Shown here piece after piece: positions 17,373 through 25,760 of a DNA stretch of 64,000 nt. Position 1 is the first letter of the stretch. Every line of letters begins with the position of its first letter. The stretch comes from JBEGHD01 sp049334165 (GTDB lineage Bacteria; Bacteroidota; Bacteroidia; Flavobacteriales_D; Sanyastnellaceae), in the NCBI GenBank assembly GCA_049334165.1, contig JBEGHD010000006.1; one strand, given 5' to 3'. The notes under the pieces were generated by a model that worked only from the letters and a program-made list of their open reading frames with translations, made no database searches and was not told where the DNA came from. Position numbers and translations under genes: made by a program.

Positions 17373-18512
17373 TTATTCAAACCTGCCTTTTAAAATCACT
17401 TTTTGATCATCCATGGCCTTTTTGCCCTTGGCGAAAACTTCAGTGAGGTTGAGATCGTCATCGAAAAAACAAAGGTCAGCGTCAAGTCCTTTTGCAATGC
17501 GACCCTTGTTGGAAAGTCCCAGGTTGGCAGCAGGGTTGGAGGTCACTACTTTGAAAGCTTCTGAAATGTCGAGATTGCCGTGTTTGACGAGGGCAACAGC
17601 TTGTTCCAGGTTGAGGTGAATGGGTGCTTTTCGCGATCCGATTACGTTTCCATCGCTGTCTTTTTTATCGAGTCCCGCATTCCCATCGCTGCTGTAGGTC
17701 ATCTTATCGATCGAGACTCCTTTTTCAATGGCGTAAAGCACAGACTTGTAGGGGTCTGTGTACTTGGTTCCGCCAGTCGTGATGTCAATCATGCCACCGA
17801 GCTTTGCGAATTCAATCGCTTCTTCAAAAAGTGGCTTTGTCCGTCCAACGTGAGTTGGAGAAATGTGCTCTATCGGAAACTCGTGGTCTTTTACAATCCT
17901 AAACAGACAGTCCATTTTCGATTCCAGAGCACCAAGATGCAAATGAAGAATTCCTTTCTTATTCCCGATCATTCCACCTACGCGCACCTGACGCAAAATT
18001 CTTAAGAGTTCGAGATCTGTTGGGTAGGACGAGCGTACATCAGCGATGGCGATTTTGCATCCGAGAATTTTTTCAATGAAAATCATTTCGTCCTGCACCG
18101 TATCGGTAATTCTAACCGGGTCGAGGCCATAGTAGCCAGTGTACATGTAAGCCGACATTCCATCGCTCTCGAGTCCCATCACCTTTGCGTAAAGACTTTT
18201 AATGCTTTTAGTAGCGCCATCAGTACCGAGCAATCCCACTACTGTTGTGGTTCCGCAGGCCATCAAATCGGAAATCATCACTTCGGGAGTGATCGAAGAA
18301 AATCCGCGTTTTCCGCCAGCTCCAATAATGTGCTGGTGCTGGTCGATCAGTCCGGGAGTCACGACTTTTCCTTCGGCATCCCACACTTCGTCAAAACTGC
18401 TGTGCGATTCAATTTTATCTTCTACTGACAATATTTTTCCACCGCCAAGAAGCAGATCCTTCTTGCCCAATTTTTCGGGAGCATAAACGGTGGCATTTTT
18501 AATAAGTATCAT
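17373..18512 (-). CDS. iadA: Isoaspartyl dipeptidase
   Basis: The protein has 379 residues and belongs to the amidohydrolase family M38; it follows E. coli IadA along its whole length. VTPGLIDQHQHIIGAGG gives metal ligands H59 and H61. RVGGMIGNKKGILHLHLG contains the lysine that is carboxylated in IadA (K185) and the next His ligand (H192). SPTHVGRTKPLFEEAIEFAKLGGMIDITTG and MTYSSDGNAG complete the site. It hydrolyses beta-aspartyl dipeptides, including beta-Asp-Arg from cyanophycin. There is no signal peptide, so it is cytoplasmic and needs imported or internally made dipeptide. One base separates it from dcuC upstream. A second, unrelated enzyme for the same reaction (IaaA) lies nearby. Confidence 0.94.
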   Translation of the reverse strand: MILIKNATVYAPEKLGKKDLLLGGGKILSVEDKIESHSSFDEVWDAEGKVVTPGLIDQHQHIIGAGGKRGFSSITPEVMISDLMACGTTTVVGLLGTDGATKSIKSLYAKVMGLESDGMSAYMYTGYYGLDPVRITDTVQDEMIFIEKILGCKIAIADVRSSYPTDLELLRILRQVRVGGMIGNKKGILHLHLGALESKMDCLFRIVKDHEFPIEHISPTHVGRTKPLFEEAIEFAKLGGMIDITTGGTKYTDPYKSVLYAIEKGVSIDKMTYSSDGNAGLDKKDSDGNVIGSRKAPIHLNLEQAVALVKHGNLDISEAFKVVTSNPAANLGLSNKGRIAKGLDADLCFFDDDLNLTEVFAKGKKAMDDQKVILKGRFE

Positions 18513-18513
18513 A

Positions 18514-19872
18514 TTAGATGTAGTGATATAATAACATGACCACCAGGGCTGAGCCTAGCGGAATGATGTTTCGTTTTACAATTTGAAGCGTGCTCACTTC
18601 TGCAATTTCTGCTGTGGCGATCAACACTCCGGCAACGGGAGAAACGGTTCTACCCATCGATGCTGCCAGGTTCATTGGGAGAATGATGGATGTGCTTTTT
18701 ACGCCTAGCTTCACGGCCATATCTGGCACGAGTGGAGCAAAAGCGAAAAACGAAGCGTTGCCACTTCCCATCAACATCGAAGCGAGAAAAATCATGACAG
18801 TCATGACCACTCCAACTCCGATTGCCGCCAGACCCATGTGCTGAGCCACGTAGACCAATCCATCGATAAACTGAAGGGAGATTAAGCCTTTAGCGAAAAT
18901 GTCGGCCGCGATGATGAGTGTCACCACGGTTTTAAAAATATTACCCATTCCGTTCCAGAAGACTTTTAACGACTGAAACACTTCTTTGAAATTCCTCTTT
19001 CTGATCAATTCAAAAATGATGGCCACAAACAAGCTGATGAACATCGCTGTAGACGTGTCCAGCAGGATAGGAGTTTCGAAAAGTTGAAACAGACTCGAGA
19101 AAGCAATCAAAAGAATCAGCGGCAAAATTGGGATCAGCGCATAAATCAGCGGTGCTTTCACACTACCTTTCTTGGAAACATCCACAGGCTTTTGATCCTC
19201 GGTTTTGTCGAAGTGGCGATTGACAAAGTAAAATGCAACAGCCACTACTATCGATAGTGGGATCACAAGCGGAATTTGGTGCTGAACGAAATAACTCACA
19301 GGAGCTTCGCCAGCAATGGTAACCGCGCTGGCGGTGATGGCCGAGGCTGGTCCTATCCCAAAAGCCGTACAAGCAGTGATCACCGAAACTGCGGATAGAT
19401 TGCTGACGCCAATGTTTCTCAAAATCGGATAAACAGAAGCCATGAGCAAAAGTCCCAATCCAGCTGCAGATGGAATGCAAACAAAAAGCACCTGTCCGAT
19501 TGGGATTACAGCTGAGGCCGATAAGTGCGGGTATTTTTTGAGAAGCGATAATGGTTTTATGGCCAAATGCACAAGAGCCCCCGAAGCACCGATATGATCG
19601 ATGTAGGCTACAAATCCGCCAATGGCCATGATCATCAATCCCACTCCTGCGTTGGTTTCGCTAAAAGATTCTTTGATGTATCGAAACAGGTCTAGCCCAG
19701 TAGAACCAGTCGATTTCATCAGCGAAGGGAGTTGAAGATCCATTGCCCATGCCACAATTAGCATCAGTAATCCGGCTATTAAAAGCACGGCATGCGGATA
19801 CCATTTTTTGAGCAGTAGAGTAGCGACAATGACAATGAAGCCAAGGGCAATAATGGGAGCAATAAAACTCAT
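18514..19872 (-). CDS. dcuC: DcuC-family C4-dicarboxylate transporter
   Basis: This is a 452-residue inner-membrane protein with about twelve hydrophobic segments. NAGVGLMIMAIGGFVAYIDHIGAS and IPIGQVLFVCIPSAAGLGLLLMASVYPILRNIGVS, then ACTAFGIGPASAITASAVTIAG and MLMGSGNASFFAFAPLVPDMA, match the DcuC group. Known members exchange or take up succinate, fumarate, malate and aspartate. The gene directly precedes iadA (1-base gap), so the cargo here is probably aspartate or an aspartyl compound: uptake of product, export of excess, or uptake of the dipeptide itself. The last option would be new for the family. Confidence 0.88.
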   Translation of the reverse strand: MSFIAPIIALGFIVIVATLLLKKWYPHAVLLIAGLLMLIVAWAMDLQLPSLMKSTGSTGLDLFRYIKESFSETNAGVGLMIMAIGGFVAYIDHIGASGALVHLAIKPLSLLKKYPHLSASAVIPIGQVLFVCIPSAAGLGLLLMASVYPILRNIGVSNLSAVSVITACTAFGIGPASAITASAVTIAGEAPVSYFVQHQIPLVIPLSIVVAVAFYFVNRHFDKTEDQKPVDVSKKGSVKAPLIYALIPILPLILLIAFSSLFQLFETPILLDTSTAMFISLFVAIIFELIRKRNFKEVFQSLKVFWNGMGNIFKTVVTLIIAADIFAKGLISLQFIDGLVYVAQHMGLAAIGVGVVMTVMIFLASMLMGSGNASFFAFAPLVPDMAVKLGVKSTSIILPMNLAASMGRTVSPVAGVLIATAEIAEVSTLQIVKRNIIPLGSALVVMLLYHYI

Positions 19873-19896
19873 ACTAATTCTTTCCAGCTTTGGTTT

Positions 19897-20844
19897 TTAA
19901 AAGGGAGAGCCGTCAGTTCTTGTTCCAGGTGAAAATAGTATACCATTGACAGTGTTGTGCTGCACGAAGTCACCGGTAAGGTCGGGATTTCGCGTGTAAG
20001 ATTCGTTCGGATTGTTTGAAAGAGGCTCAATGTCGAACGTGAGAATAGTTTCTCCATCAGCATTTTTGATGGTCAATCGATCTCCGGCATTGTTGAGATT
20101 CAATTCTCCAAAGTCCGTTGTCTGAACAGTGGCGTTTCCAAATGTACCTGTGGGTGTTCCTCCTCCAAAAATTACCAGTGCCTGTCCAGGCTGAATAATT
20201 GTATTGGGAGCTACCGTGTGGTTTGGAGTATTGATCGCCAGGTTTTCGTCATCGAAAATCTCATACCCGCTCATGTCCAGCGGTTGGGTAGATAGATTAA
20301 ACAGCTCAATAAACTCATCTTCATTTTGAGCGTAAGTTCCATCACCGTTTGCATCTCCATCCAGACCTTCGTTAGACGGGTCGTAGAGAATTTCATTCAG
20401 TATCAACTGCGACTGAAGTGATACATCGTCATCTTCAATAACGATGGCCAGGCTTTCGGTGGGTTCGAATTGTGCATTACTAGCGTTAGAAATGCTCACT
20501 GTAATGCTCTCATTTCCTTCTTCCAAAGTGTCCTGCACTGCAGTTATGGTGATGCTTTTCTGCTTTTCTCCAGCGTTGAAAGTCACCACATCAGCACTGA
20601 TGCTGTAATCCTCTCCAAGTCCTGAAGCGGATCCCGCAAAGGCGAGATCCACCAGGATTTGATCATCAGATTCATCACTAAGTGATAGTGAAACTTCGAC
20701 TGTACCACCATTTTCGCTGATGGTGGTAGTCGATGCCGAAAGGCTCACCTCCGGTCCGCCCAGAGAGCTGTCGACATCATCAGTTTCACAAGCTGTAAAC
20801 ATTCCGCTGATGAGCGCAATTAGGATCAATCTGTTAATTTTCAT
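19897..20844 (-). CDS. Lipoprotein with Calx-beta and lamin-tail domains
   Basis: The protein has 315 residues. Its lipoprotein signal ends in ISGMFTACETDD (Cys19). A Calx-beta domain follows at about 30-140 (GGTVEVSLSLSDESDDQ, EDYSISADVVTFNAGEKQKSITITA, IEDDD). A lamin-tail domain (LTD) at about 145-300 contains LILNEILYDPSNEG, the EF-hand-like loop DGDANGDGTYAQNEDEFIE and the signature FIELFNLSTQPLDMSGYEI. It is strongly similar to the LTD of the next gene upstream (same LSNNPNESYTRNPD segment), so the pair arose by duplication. There is no T9SS tail; it is likely anchored by lipid to the cell surface. It lies 24 bases upstream of dcuC. A substrate-binding role is inferred from the operon. 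Confidence 0.82.
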   Translation of the reverse strand: MKINRLILIALISGMFTACETDDVDSSLGGPEVSLSASTTTISENGGTVEVSLSLSDESDDQILVDLAFAGSASGLGEDYSISADVVTFNAGEKQKSITITAVQDTLEEGNESITVSISNASNAQFEPTESLAIVIEDDDVSLQSQLILNEILYDPSNEGLDGDANGDGTYAQNEDEFIELFNLSTQPLDMSGYEIFDDENLAINTPNHTVAPNTIIQPGQALVIFGGGTPTGTFGNATVQTTDFGELNLNNAGDRLTIKNADGETILTFDIEPLSNNPNESYTRNPDLTGDFVQHNTVNGILFSPGTRTDGSPF

Positions 20845-20889
20845 TGAATCAATTTGAAGTTTCTAAATAGAACTTGCCGATTGGTTTGA

Positions 20890-21984
20890 TTAAAGCTTGA
20901 TAAATCGAGAAGTGCTGACATTTCCATTTGAAAACGCCTTGAGCAAATAAACTCCTTCTTGCAACTTCGAAACATCTACTTTTTCTCCTGCAACGGGTGC
21001 TTCCAAAACTGTTTTTCCTCTCAGGTTGATAACCTGAATAAAATTGACATTTTCTGAAGCCTTAACGGTAATGAAGTTCTGAGCAGGGTTAGGGTAAACC
21101 GAAAGTTCAACCTGAGCATTTTCTTCGATTCCAATGCTTTGGTTGGTAACAGTGATTTCCGCGGATCCTGTTATACCTGAATCATCATTAGCCGTGGCAG
21201 TAACTTCCACTGTTCCGTCTTCCATGGCTGTGAGTAAACCAGAATCAGAGATGCTGGCCACGTTCTCACCTGAGGTAACAGACCAGGTTACCGATTGATC
21301 ATCGGCAAAGTCTGGCATCACCATCGCTTCCATCTGAAGTGTTCCTCCCTGGGTGTCGATGCTGGTTGCTCCGCCTTCACCTTGAACAGTAATACTTTCC
21401 ACAACAAAAGCTGTGTTGAAAGGCGTTCCATCGATCATTGTCCCTGGAGAAAAGAGGATTGGCGTGTTGTCACCATGCTGCTCAAAATCTCCTGTGATAT
21501 CAGGATTTCGCGTGTAAGATTCGTTGGGGTTATTCGACAGAGCGTCAGAGTCAAAGGTCAAAATTTCGTTTCCTTCATTATCGCGAATCACGATTACTTC
21601 ACCGGAGTTGTTGAAGTTTAAACCATCTGCGTTTTCTGTTGTGAGCAATACTGCGCCACCGAAATCTCCGGTAAGTGTTCCACCACCAAATACAACGAGA
21701 GCACCACCTGGGGGAATCCACGTTTCATCTGGAATGACATACTTTGGTTCACCTTCAGCAAGGTCATCCCAAATTTCGTAGCCACTGGCGTTGAAATTTG
21801 TTGTTCCCGTGTTTATAAACTCAATAAAAGTATCCTCTTCCTGGTCGTAAGCTCCGTCTCCGTTGGCATCGCCATCGAGAGCTTCGTTCGAAGGATCGTA
21901 GAGTACTTCATTGATCACGAGCTGTCCGAAAGAAGCACTAGCGATAAAGACTAATGCGAATAGTAAGTATAATTTTTTCATCAT
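20890..21984 (-). CDS. T9SS-secreted lamin-tail and Ig-like domain protein, first gene of the operon
   Basis: From the ATG at 21984 the protein has 364 residues, with signal peptide MMKKLYLLFALVFIASASFGQ. A lamin-tail domain follows at about 22-185 (LVINEVLYDPSNEA, EF-hand-like DGDANGDGAYDQEEDTFIE, INTGTTNFNASGYEI). Next is a BIG2-like Ig domain (about 195-285: VTWSVTSGENVASISDSGLLTA) and a T9SS type A sorting domain (LSVYPNPAQNFITVKAS, GVYLLKAFSNG, SRFIKL). It is exported to the cell surface by T9SS. Forty-five bases separate it from the paralogous lipoprotein. It heads the seven-gene operon ending at 13279 and is divergent from the MocR-type regulator. Function unknown; capture of an external polymer is a hypothesis. 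Confidence 0.87.
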   Translation of the reverse strand: MMKKLYLLFALVFIASASFGQLVINEVLYDPSNEALDGDANGDGAYDQEEDTFIEFINTGTTNFNASGYEIWDDLAEGEPKYVIPDETWIPPGGALVVFGGGTLTGDFGGAVLLTTENADGLNFNNSGEVIVIRDNEGNEILTFDSDALSNNPNESYTRNPDITGDFEQHGDNTPILFSPGTMIDGTPFNTAFVVESITVQGEGGATSIDTQGGTLQMEAMVMPDFADDQSVTWSVTSGENVASISDSGLLTAMEDGTVEVTATANDDSGITGSAEITVTNQSIGIEENAQVELSVYPNPAQNFITVKASENVNFIQVINLRGKTVLEAPVAGEKVDVSKLQEGVYLLKAFSNGNVSTSRFIKL

Positions 21985-22075
21985 CTGGGTTTTTAGAGAT
22001 TCATAAAATGTGCTCTGCCAGCGACAGAGATCTGTAATTTTCAACCAATGACCTCGTTTTAATCCTATCTTTAGC

Positions 22076-22104
22076 ATACCAATTATCTCTTTTTAATAAT
22101 ACCA
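22076..22104. promoter_or_regulatory. ATACCA direct repeats upstream of the MocR-type regulator
   Basis: Two copies of ATACCA (22076-22081 and 22099-22104, starts 23 bases apart) lie in the 122-base region between the regulator and the divergent operon, the second ending 2 bases before the regulator's ATG. ATACCA direct repeats are the established binding half-sites of GabR, a MocR-family protein, though with a longer spacer. An inverted copy (TGGTAT, 23619-23624) sits between the regulator and the next gene. Autoregulation and control of the operon are inferred. Confidence 0.5.
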
Positions 22105-22106
22105 GT

Positions 22107-23612
22107 ATGGAATCGGTACTCGATAGAATTTCCCGAAAGTTTACGCAGAAGACAAAGCGCCACAAGTCTCAAAACAAGTCAGTAAGCCTCTATCAGCGAC
22201 TCTACAACGTGCTTAAAGATTCGATTATCAACAACGAATTGCCTTCTGACATTGAGCTTCCTTCCACAAGAGTGGTATCAAAAGAGTTGGAGATTTCCAG
22301 AACCACAGTTATTCGCGCCTATGAACTTTTGAGACTGGAAGGGTACATCGATTCCAGACAGGGTGCTGGCCATTTTGTGAAACAAATACAGCTGAATGAC
22401 CACGGTCAGCACAAAAAACTGGACTTACCTTCAAAAAATTACCCGCCTATATCTGAAACAGGAAAGTCTTTTTTGAAGAATGTGTCACTGATAAACAGTA
22501 CAGACGATAAGAGCATTGCTTTTAGACCGGGATTGCCGCCATTGGATATTTTCCCGGTGAACCAGTGGAAAAATCTGTCGAATTTTTACTGGCGCTACAT
22601 CAAGTCTTCGGCACTCTCTTATTCTCCGTCCACGGGAATAGATCAGTTGAAGAAAAATATTGCCAATTACCTGAACCTGAGTCGAAACATTAAATGTGAG
22701 CCAAGGCAGATTCTCATCACTTCAGGATCCTTACAGTCGCTCTATCTGGTAGGGAATGTTGTGCTGAATCCTGGGGATAAAATGGCTATCGAGAACCCTA
22801 CTTTCCCAAACGTCAATTCTATTTTTAGAAGTCTTAGAGCAGAGATCGAAACGGTTGATCTCGATGGAGAAGGACTGAAAGTGGAACAGCTCAATGAGAA
22901 ACGTTTTAAGAATACGAGGCTTCTGCACTGCACGCCCTCCTGCCATTATCCAACAGGTGAGCGGATGAGTTTGCAGAGAAGAAAAGATCTACTGCAATGG
23001 GCTTCCGAGAACGAGGCTTTCATCATTGAAAATGACTATGAGCACGAGCTGCACAACTTCGATAACCACACGCCTTCACTTTTTGGGCTTAACAAGGATG
23101 ATCGAGTGATTTATCTCAGCACGTTCAACCGCTTGCTGCATCCGTCTATCCGAATGGGTTACATGGTAGTGCCACTATACTTGCTGAATGCGGTAGAAGC
23201 TTTACTCAAGCACTCGCATCGATTTGTGCCTCCCTCAATTCAAGTGGTTCTAAATCAGTTTATCGAGAAGCACTACTTGCACCGCCACGTCAAAGAAGTA
23301 ATTGAAGTTGCAGAAGAAAGAGAGACGCTGTTTACTAAAACTTTTGAAGATTCTTTCGAAAGCAACGTGCGGTTAGTGAAGAATGGAATGCACAGCTTGC
23401 ACCTTCATGCTCAGGTTGACGATCGAATCAATGATCAAGCGGTGGTAGAGCTTTTCGCCAAACACAACATTGTAACACACTCCCTGAGCAAGTGCTACAG
23501 TGGTGAAGTGAAAAAGCAAGGGTTTATTATGGGCTATTCATCCGTTAGGCCACCAATCATCAAAAAGAAAGTGGAGCAAATGGCAAAGCTCTATCAACAA
23601 CACTTCGTGTAG
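22107..23612 (+). CDS. MocR/GabR-type regulator with GntR winged helix and aminotransferase-like domain lacking the PLP lysine
   Basis: The protein has 501 residues. A GntR winged helix spans about 25-95 (SLYQRLYNVLKDSIINNELP, LPSTRVVSKELEISRTTVIRAYELLRLEGYI). A fold-type I aminotransferase domain follows at about 130-500 (PNQ-like stretch AFRPGLPPLDIFPVNQW, LITSGSLQSLYLV, HCTPSCHYPTGERM, IIENDYEHELHN). At the place where MocR proteins have TFSK-T/S-L with the PLP-binding lysine, this protein reads STFNRLLHPSIRMGY, so the lysine is replaced by Arg342 (codon CGC). The cofactor could then bind only non-covalently or not at all. Divergent from the lamin-tail/DcuC/IadA operon, it is its likely regulator. 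Confidence 0.87.
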   Translation: MESVLDRISRKFTQKTKRHKSQNKSVSLYQRLYNVLKDSIINNELPSDIELPSTRVVSKELEISRTTVIRAYELLRLEGYIDSRQGAGHFVKQIQLNDHGQHKKLDLPSKNYPPISETGKSFLKNVSLINSTDDKSIAFRPGLPPLDIFPVNQWKNLSNFYWRYIKSSALSYSPSTGIDQLKKNIANYLNLSRNIKCEPRQILITSGSLQSLYLVGNVVLNPGDKMAIENPTFPNVNSIFRSLRAEIETVDLDGEGLKVEQLNEKRFKNTRLLHCTPSCHYPTGERMSLQRRKDLLQWASENEAFIIENDYEHELHNFDNHTPSLFGLNKDDRVIYLSTFNRLLHPSIRMGYMVVPLYLLNAVEALLKHSHRFVPPSIQVVLNQFIEKHYLHRHVKEVIEVAEERETLFTKTFEDSFESNVRLVKNGMHSLHLHAQVDDRINDQAVVELFAKHNIVTHSLSKCYSGEVKKQGFIMGYSSVRPPIIKKKVEQMAKLYQQHFV

Positions 23613-23695
23613 TTGAACTGGTATGAATAAAATATGATTCGTGGACTGATTTTCTGAAATGGCACTCAGTATTTTTGGTGTTCAATTTTCAAATT

Positions 23696-24601
23696 ATGCA
23701 CAAGTTTTTAATTGTGTTTGTGGCTCTGGCTCTGGTTTCTGTAGGGTGTGATAAAAGTGAGAGCATCGAAACTGGTTCAGGAATTCAAATTCGTGGAACG
23801 GGAACCTTCACCTTCGACCAGTTTTCACCATTGGCCAACAAACCGGTACAGGTTTTCTATCACATTCCACAGGATGCTACTGAGGATACACCAATTCTGA
23901 TGGTTTTTCACGGTGCAGGAAGAGATGCTCAGGGCGGTCGGGATGCACTCATCTCTGCAGCCGATCAGCGAAACTTTATTGTTGTAGCGCCTGAATTTTC
24001 TGACGAGTTCTATCCAGGCGGGGACTCTTACAATCTTGGAAATATCTTTGTTGATGGCGATAACCCAACTCCTCAAACCCTGAATCCAGAGGAAGAGTGG
24101 ACTTTTTCTGTGGTAGATCCGATTTTTGAATACGTAAAATCCATTACTGGAAGCACTCAGCCGAGCTACGATGTTTTCGGCCATTCGGCTGGGGGCCAGT
24201 TTGTGCATCGCCTGGTGATTTTCAAACCGAATGCGAAGTTCAACCGGGTAGTTGCTGCTGCTTCCGGGTGGTATACCATGCCAGATGACGAAGTAATTTT
24301 TCCGTATGGTCTGGAAGAAAGCCCGCGAGAGAATCTCGATTTGAGCAACCTGTATTCTACCTCAATTACAGTGATGATTGGAAGTGCCGACAACGATCCG
24401 AATGCACCGGGATTGCGCCACAATATTTACGCAGATGCCCAGGGAGACGATCGTCTGGAGCGCGCTCAATATTTCTACAACGAGAACCTTGCCACAGCAC
24501 AGTCTCTCAACATTTCCTGGAACTGGAATTATCAGTTACTGCCCAATGTGGGGCACGATTTTGAGGCGACTTCGAGTGCTGCTGTCGTGGGGCTCTATTG
24601 A
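23696..24601 (+). CDS. Lipoprotein alpha/beta hydrolase (esterase-like)
   Basis: The ATG at 23696 gives 301 residues with a lipoprotein signal (LALVSVGCDKS, Cys18). The serine hydrolase core is clear: PILMVFHGAGRDAQGG (oxyanion-hole strand), YDVFGHSAGGQFVHRL with nucleophile S164 in GxSxG, and LPNVGHDFEATS with the catalytic His near the end. It resembles poly(3-hydroxybutyrate) depolymerase/feruloyl esterase-like secreted hydrolases; the substrate is not determinable. It follows the MocR gene by 84 bases and an inverted ATACCA half-site lies between, so co-regulation is possible. Its last 7 bases overlap the convergent propeller gene. Confidence 0.83.
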   Translation: MHKFLIVFVALALVSVGCDKSESIETGSGIQIRGTGTFTFDQFSPLANKPVQVFYHIPQDATEDTPILMVFHGAGRDAQGGRDALISAADQRNFIVVAPEFSDEFYPGGDSYNLGNIFVDGDNPTPQTLNPEEEWTFSVVDPIFEYVKSITGSTQPSYDVFGHSAGGQFVHRLVIFKPNAKFNRVVAAASGWYTMPDDEVIFPYGLEESPRENLDLSNLYSTSITVMIGSADNDPNAPGLRHNIYADAQGDDRLERAQYFYNENLATAQSLNISWNWNYQLLPNVGHDFEATSSAAVVGLY

Positions 24602-25668
24602 CCAACTGTAGCTATCTCAAACCTCTTCCACTCCCCGCTTTCAAATTGCCAAACTCCAGCACCGTGTGTTCCAAGTAATAGATTTCCTTCTCTGTCTTTA
24701 TAGATGCAATACAGAAGGACTTCGGTTCCTGCATTCATGATTTTGTACTGCTTAAGGTTTTGCCCATCATAGCGCCACACTCCTTGCGCGTAGGTGACCA
24801 TCCACAAATCGCCCGTCTCGTTATCGGTGACTGCAGACATGAAGTAAGGGAATTCCATTAGTGGACCACCTGTCGATTGGTCCAGGCCATCTAGCTTTTC
24901 GTATGAAAATTGGCCATCAGAGATTTTCACGTTGTAGCGATTGAGCGTGTTGCTCAGCCAGAAATTTCCATCCTTGTCTTCGATGATGGAGCGCACTCCC
25001 GGCACACGACCATCTTCGAGTGTTGTGAGCTCTCGTTCGGCAATCCAGTGGATGGAGTCACCATCAAAACAAAAAACACCAGCGGAGAGAGTTCCGAACC
25101 AAATGTTGCCCGCCTTGTCTGTGTAGGTGCTGTAGAGTCCATAAGGGCTGTAGCGTGGCTTTCCGAAGTCCATGCCATAAGCTTTTTCCAAGTCTTTTTC
25201 CGGTAATTGAAGCTCGTACAAGCGATCGCCATCATACCTGTAAACAGCGTTTCTATCGCCACTTTCTCTAAACCACAAATCACCTTTTTCTAGCTTCCAC
25301 TCATTGTCTTCCAGGTCAAATGGTCTGAGCCACTCGAATTTTTTTCCATCAAATTTGCTGACTCCTCTGGGAGTGTCGAAGTACAAGGTGCCCTCGTCAT
25401 CTTCCTGGATGTCGCGAATTTGGTCTCCTATCAAACCGTCTTCCCTGGTGTAGTGAGTGAGGTTCTTTCCATCGTAGTGATAAAGTCCATTGCTGCCAAA
25501 CCAGTAGTCGCCATTTTGGTCCTGGTGGATGCTGAGTATGGTTTCACCTGGAGCGATGATTTGTTGGACAGATCCTTCAGGCGAAGAGCTGTCATCTTCT
25601 TGAGCCCTGCTGTTGCAAGAGCCAGTGGTCAGGATTCCAAAAATGAGGATCGGCCAGATTGCTTTCAT
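24595..25668 (-). CDS. Lipoprotein with two-component-regulator-type beta-propeller repeats
   Basis: From the ATG at 25668 the protein has 357 residues. The lipoprotein signal is FGILTTGSCNSRA (Cys18). It consists of repeats of the kind I-x-x-D-x-x-G-x-x-W-F-G-T-x-x-G-V (ILSIHQDQNGDYWFGSN, IRDIQEDDEGTLYFDTP, TYTDKAGNIWFGTLSAGV, IIEDKDGNFWLSN, NETGDLWMVTYAQGVW, IYKDREGNLLLGTHGAGVW). These are Reg_prop blades as in hybrid sensor proteins. No kinase, transmembrane or DNA-binding part follows, so it is a stand-alone propeller in the envelope. Function unknown. Confidence 0.83.
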   Translation of the reverse strand: MKAIWPILIFGILTTGSCNSRAQEDDSSSPEGSVQQIIAPGETILSIHQDQNGDYWFGSNGLYHYDGKNLTHYTREDGLIGDQIRDIQEDDEGTLYFDTPRGVSKFDGKKFEWLRPFDLEDNEWKLEKGDLWFRESGDRNAVYRYDGDRLYELQLPEKDLEKAYGMDFGKPRYSPYGLYSTYTDKAGNIWFGTLSAGVFCFDGDSIHWIAERELTTLEDGRVPGVRSIIEDKDGNFWLSNTLNRYNVKISDGQFSYEKLDGLDQSTGGPLMEFPYFMSAVTDNETGDLWMVTYAQGVWRYDGQNLKQYKIMNAGTEVLLYCIYKDREGNLLLGTHGAGVWQFESGEWKRFEIATVGQ

Positions 25669-25760
25669 TGTTTGTCGATTGGTGCACAAGTAAAAGTAAT
25701 CTGGTTTGGGTCAGATCGGTGTTCAGGATTGTAAAATAGTGTAAAACAAGTAAGAAACTT

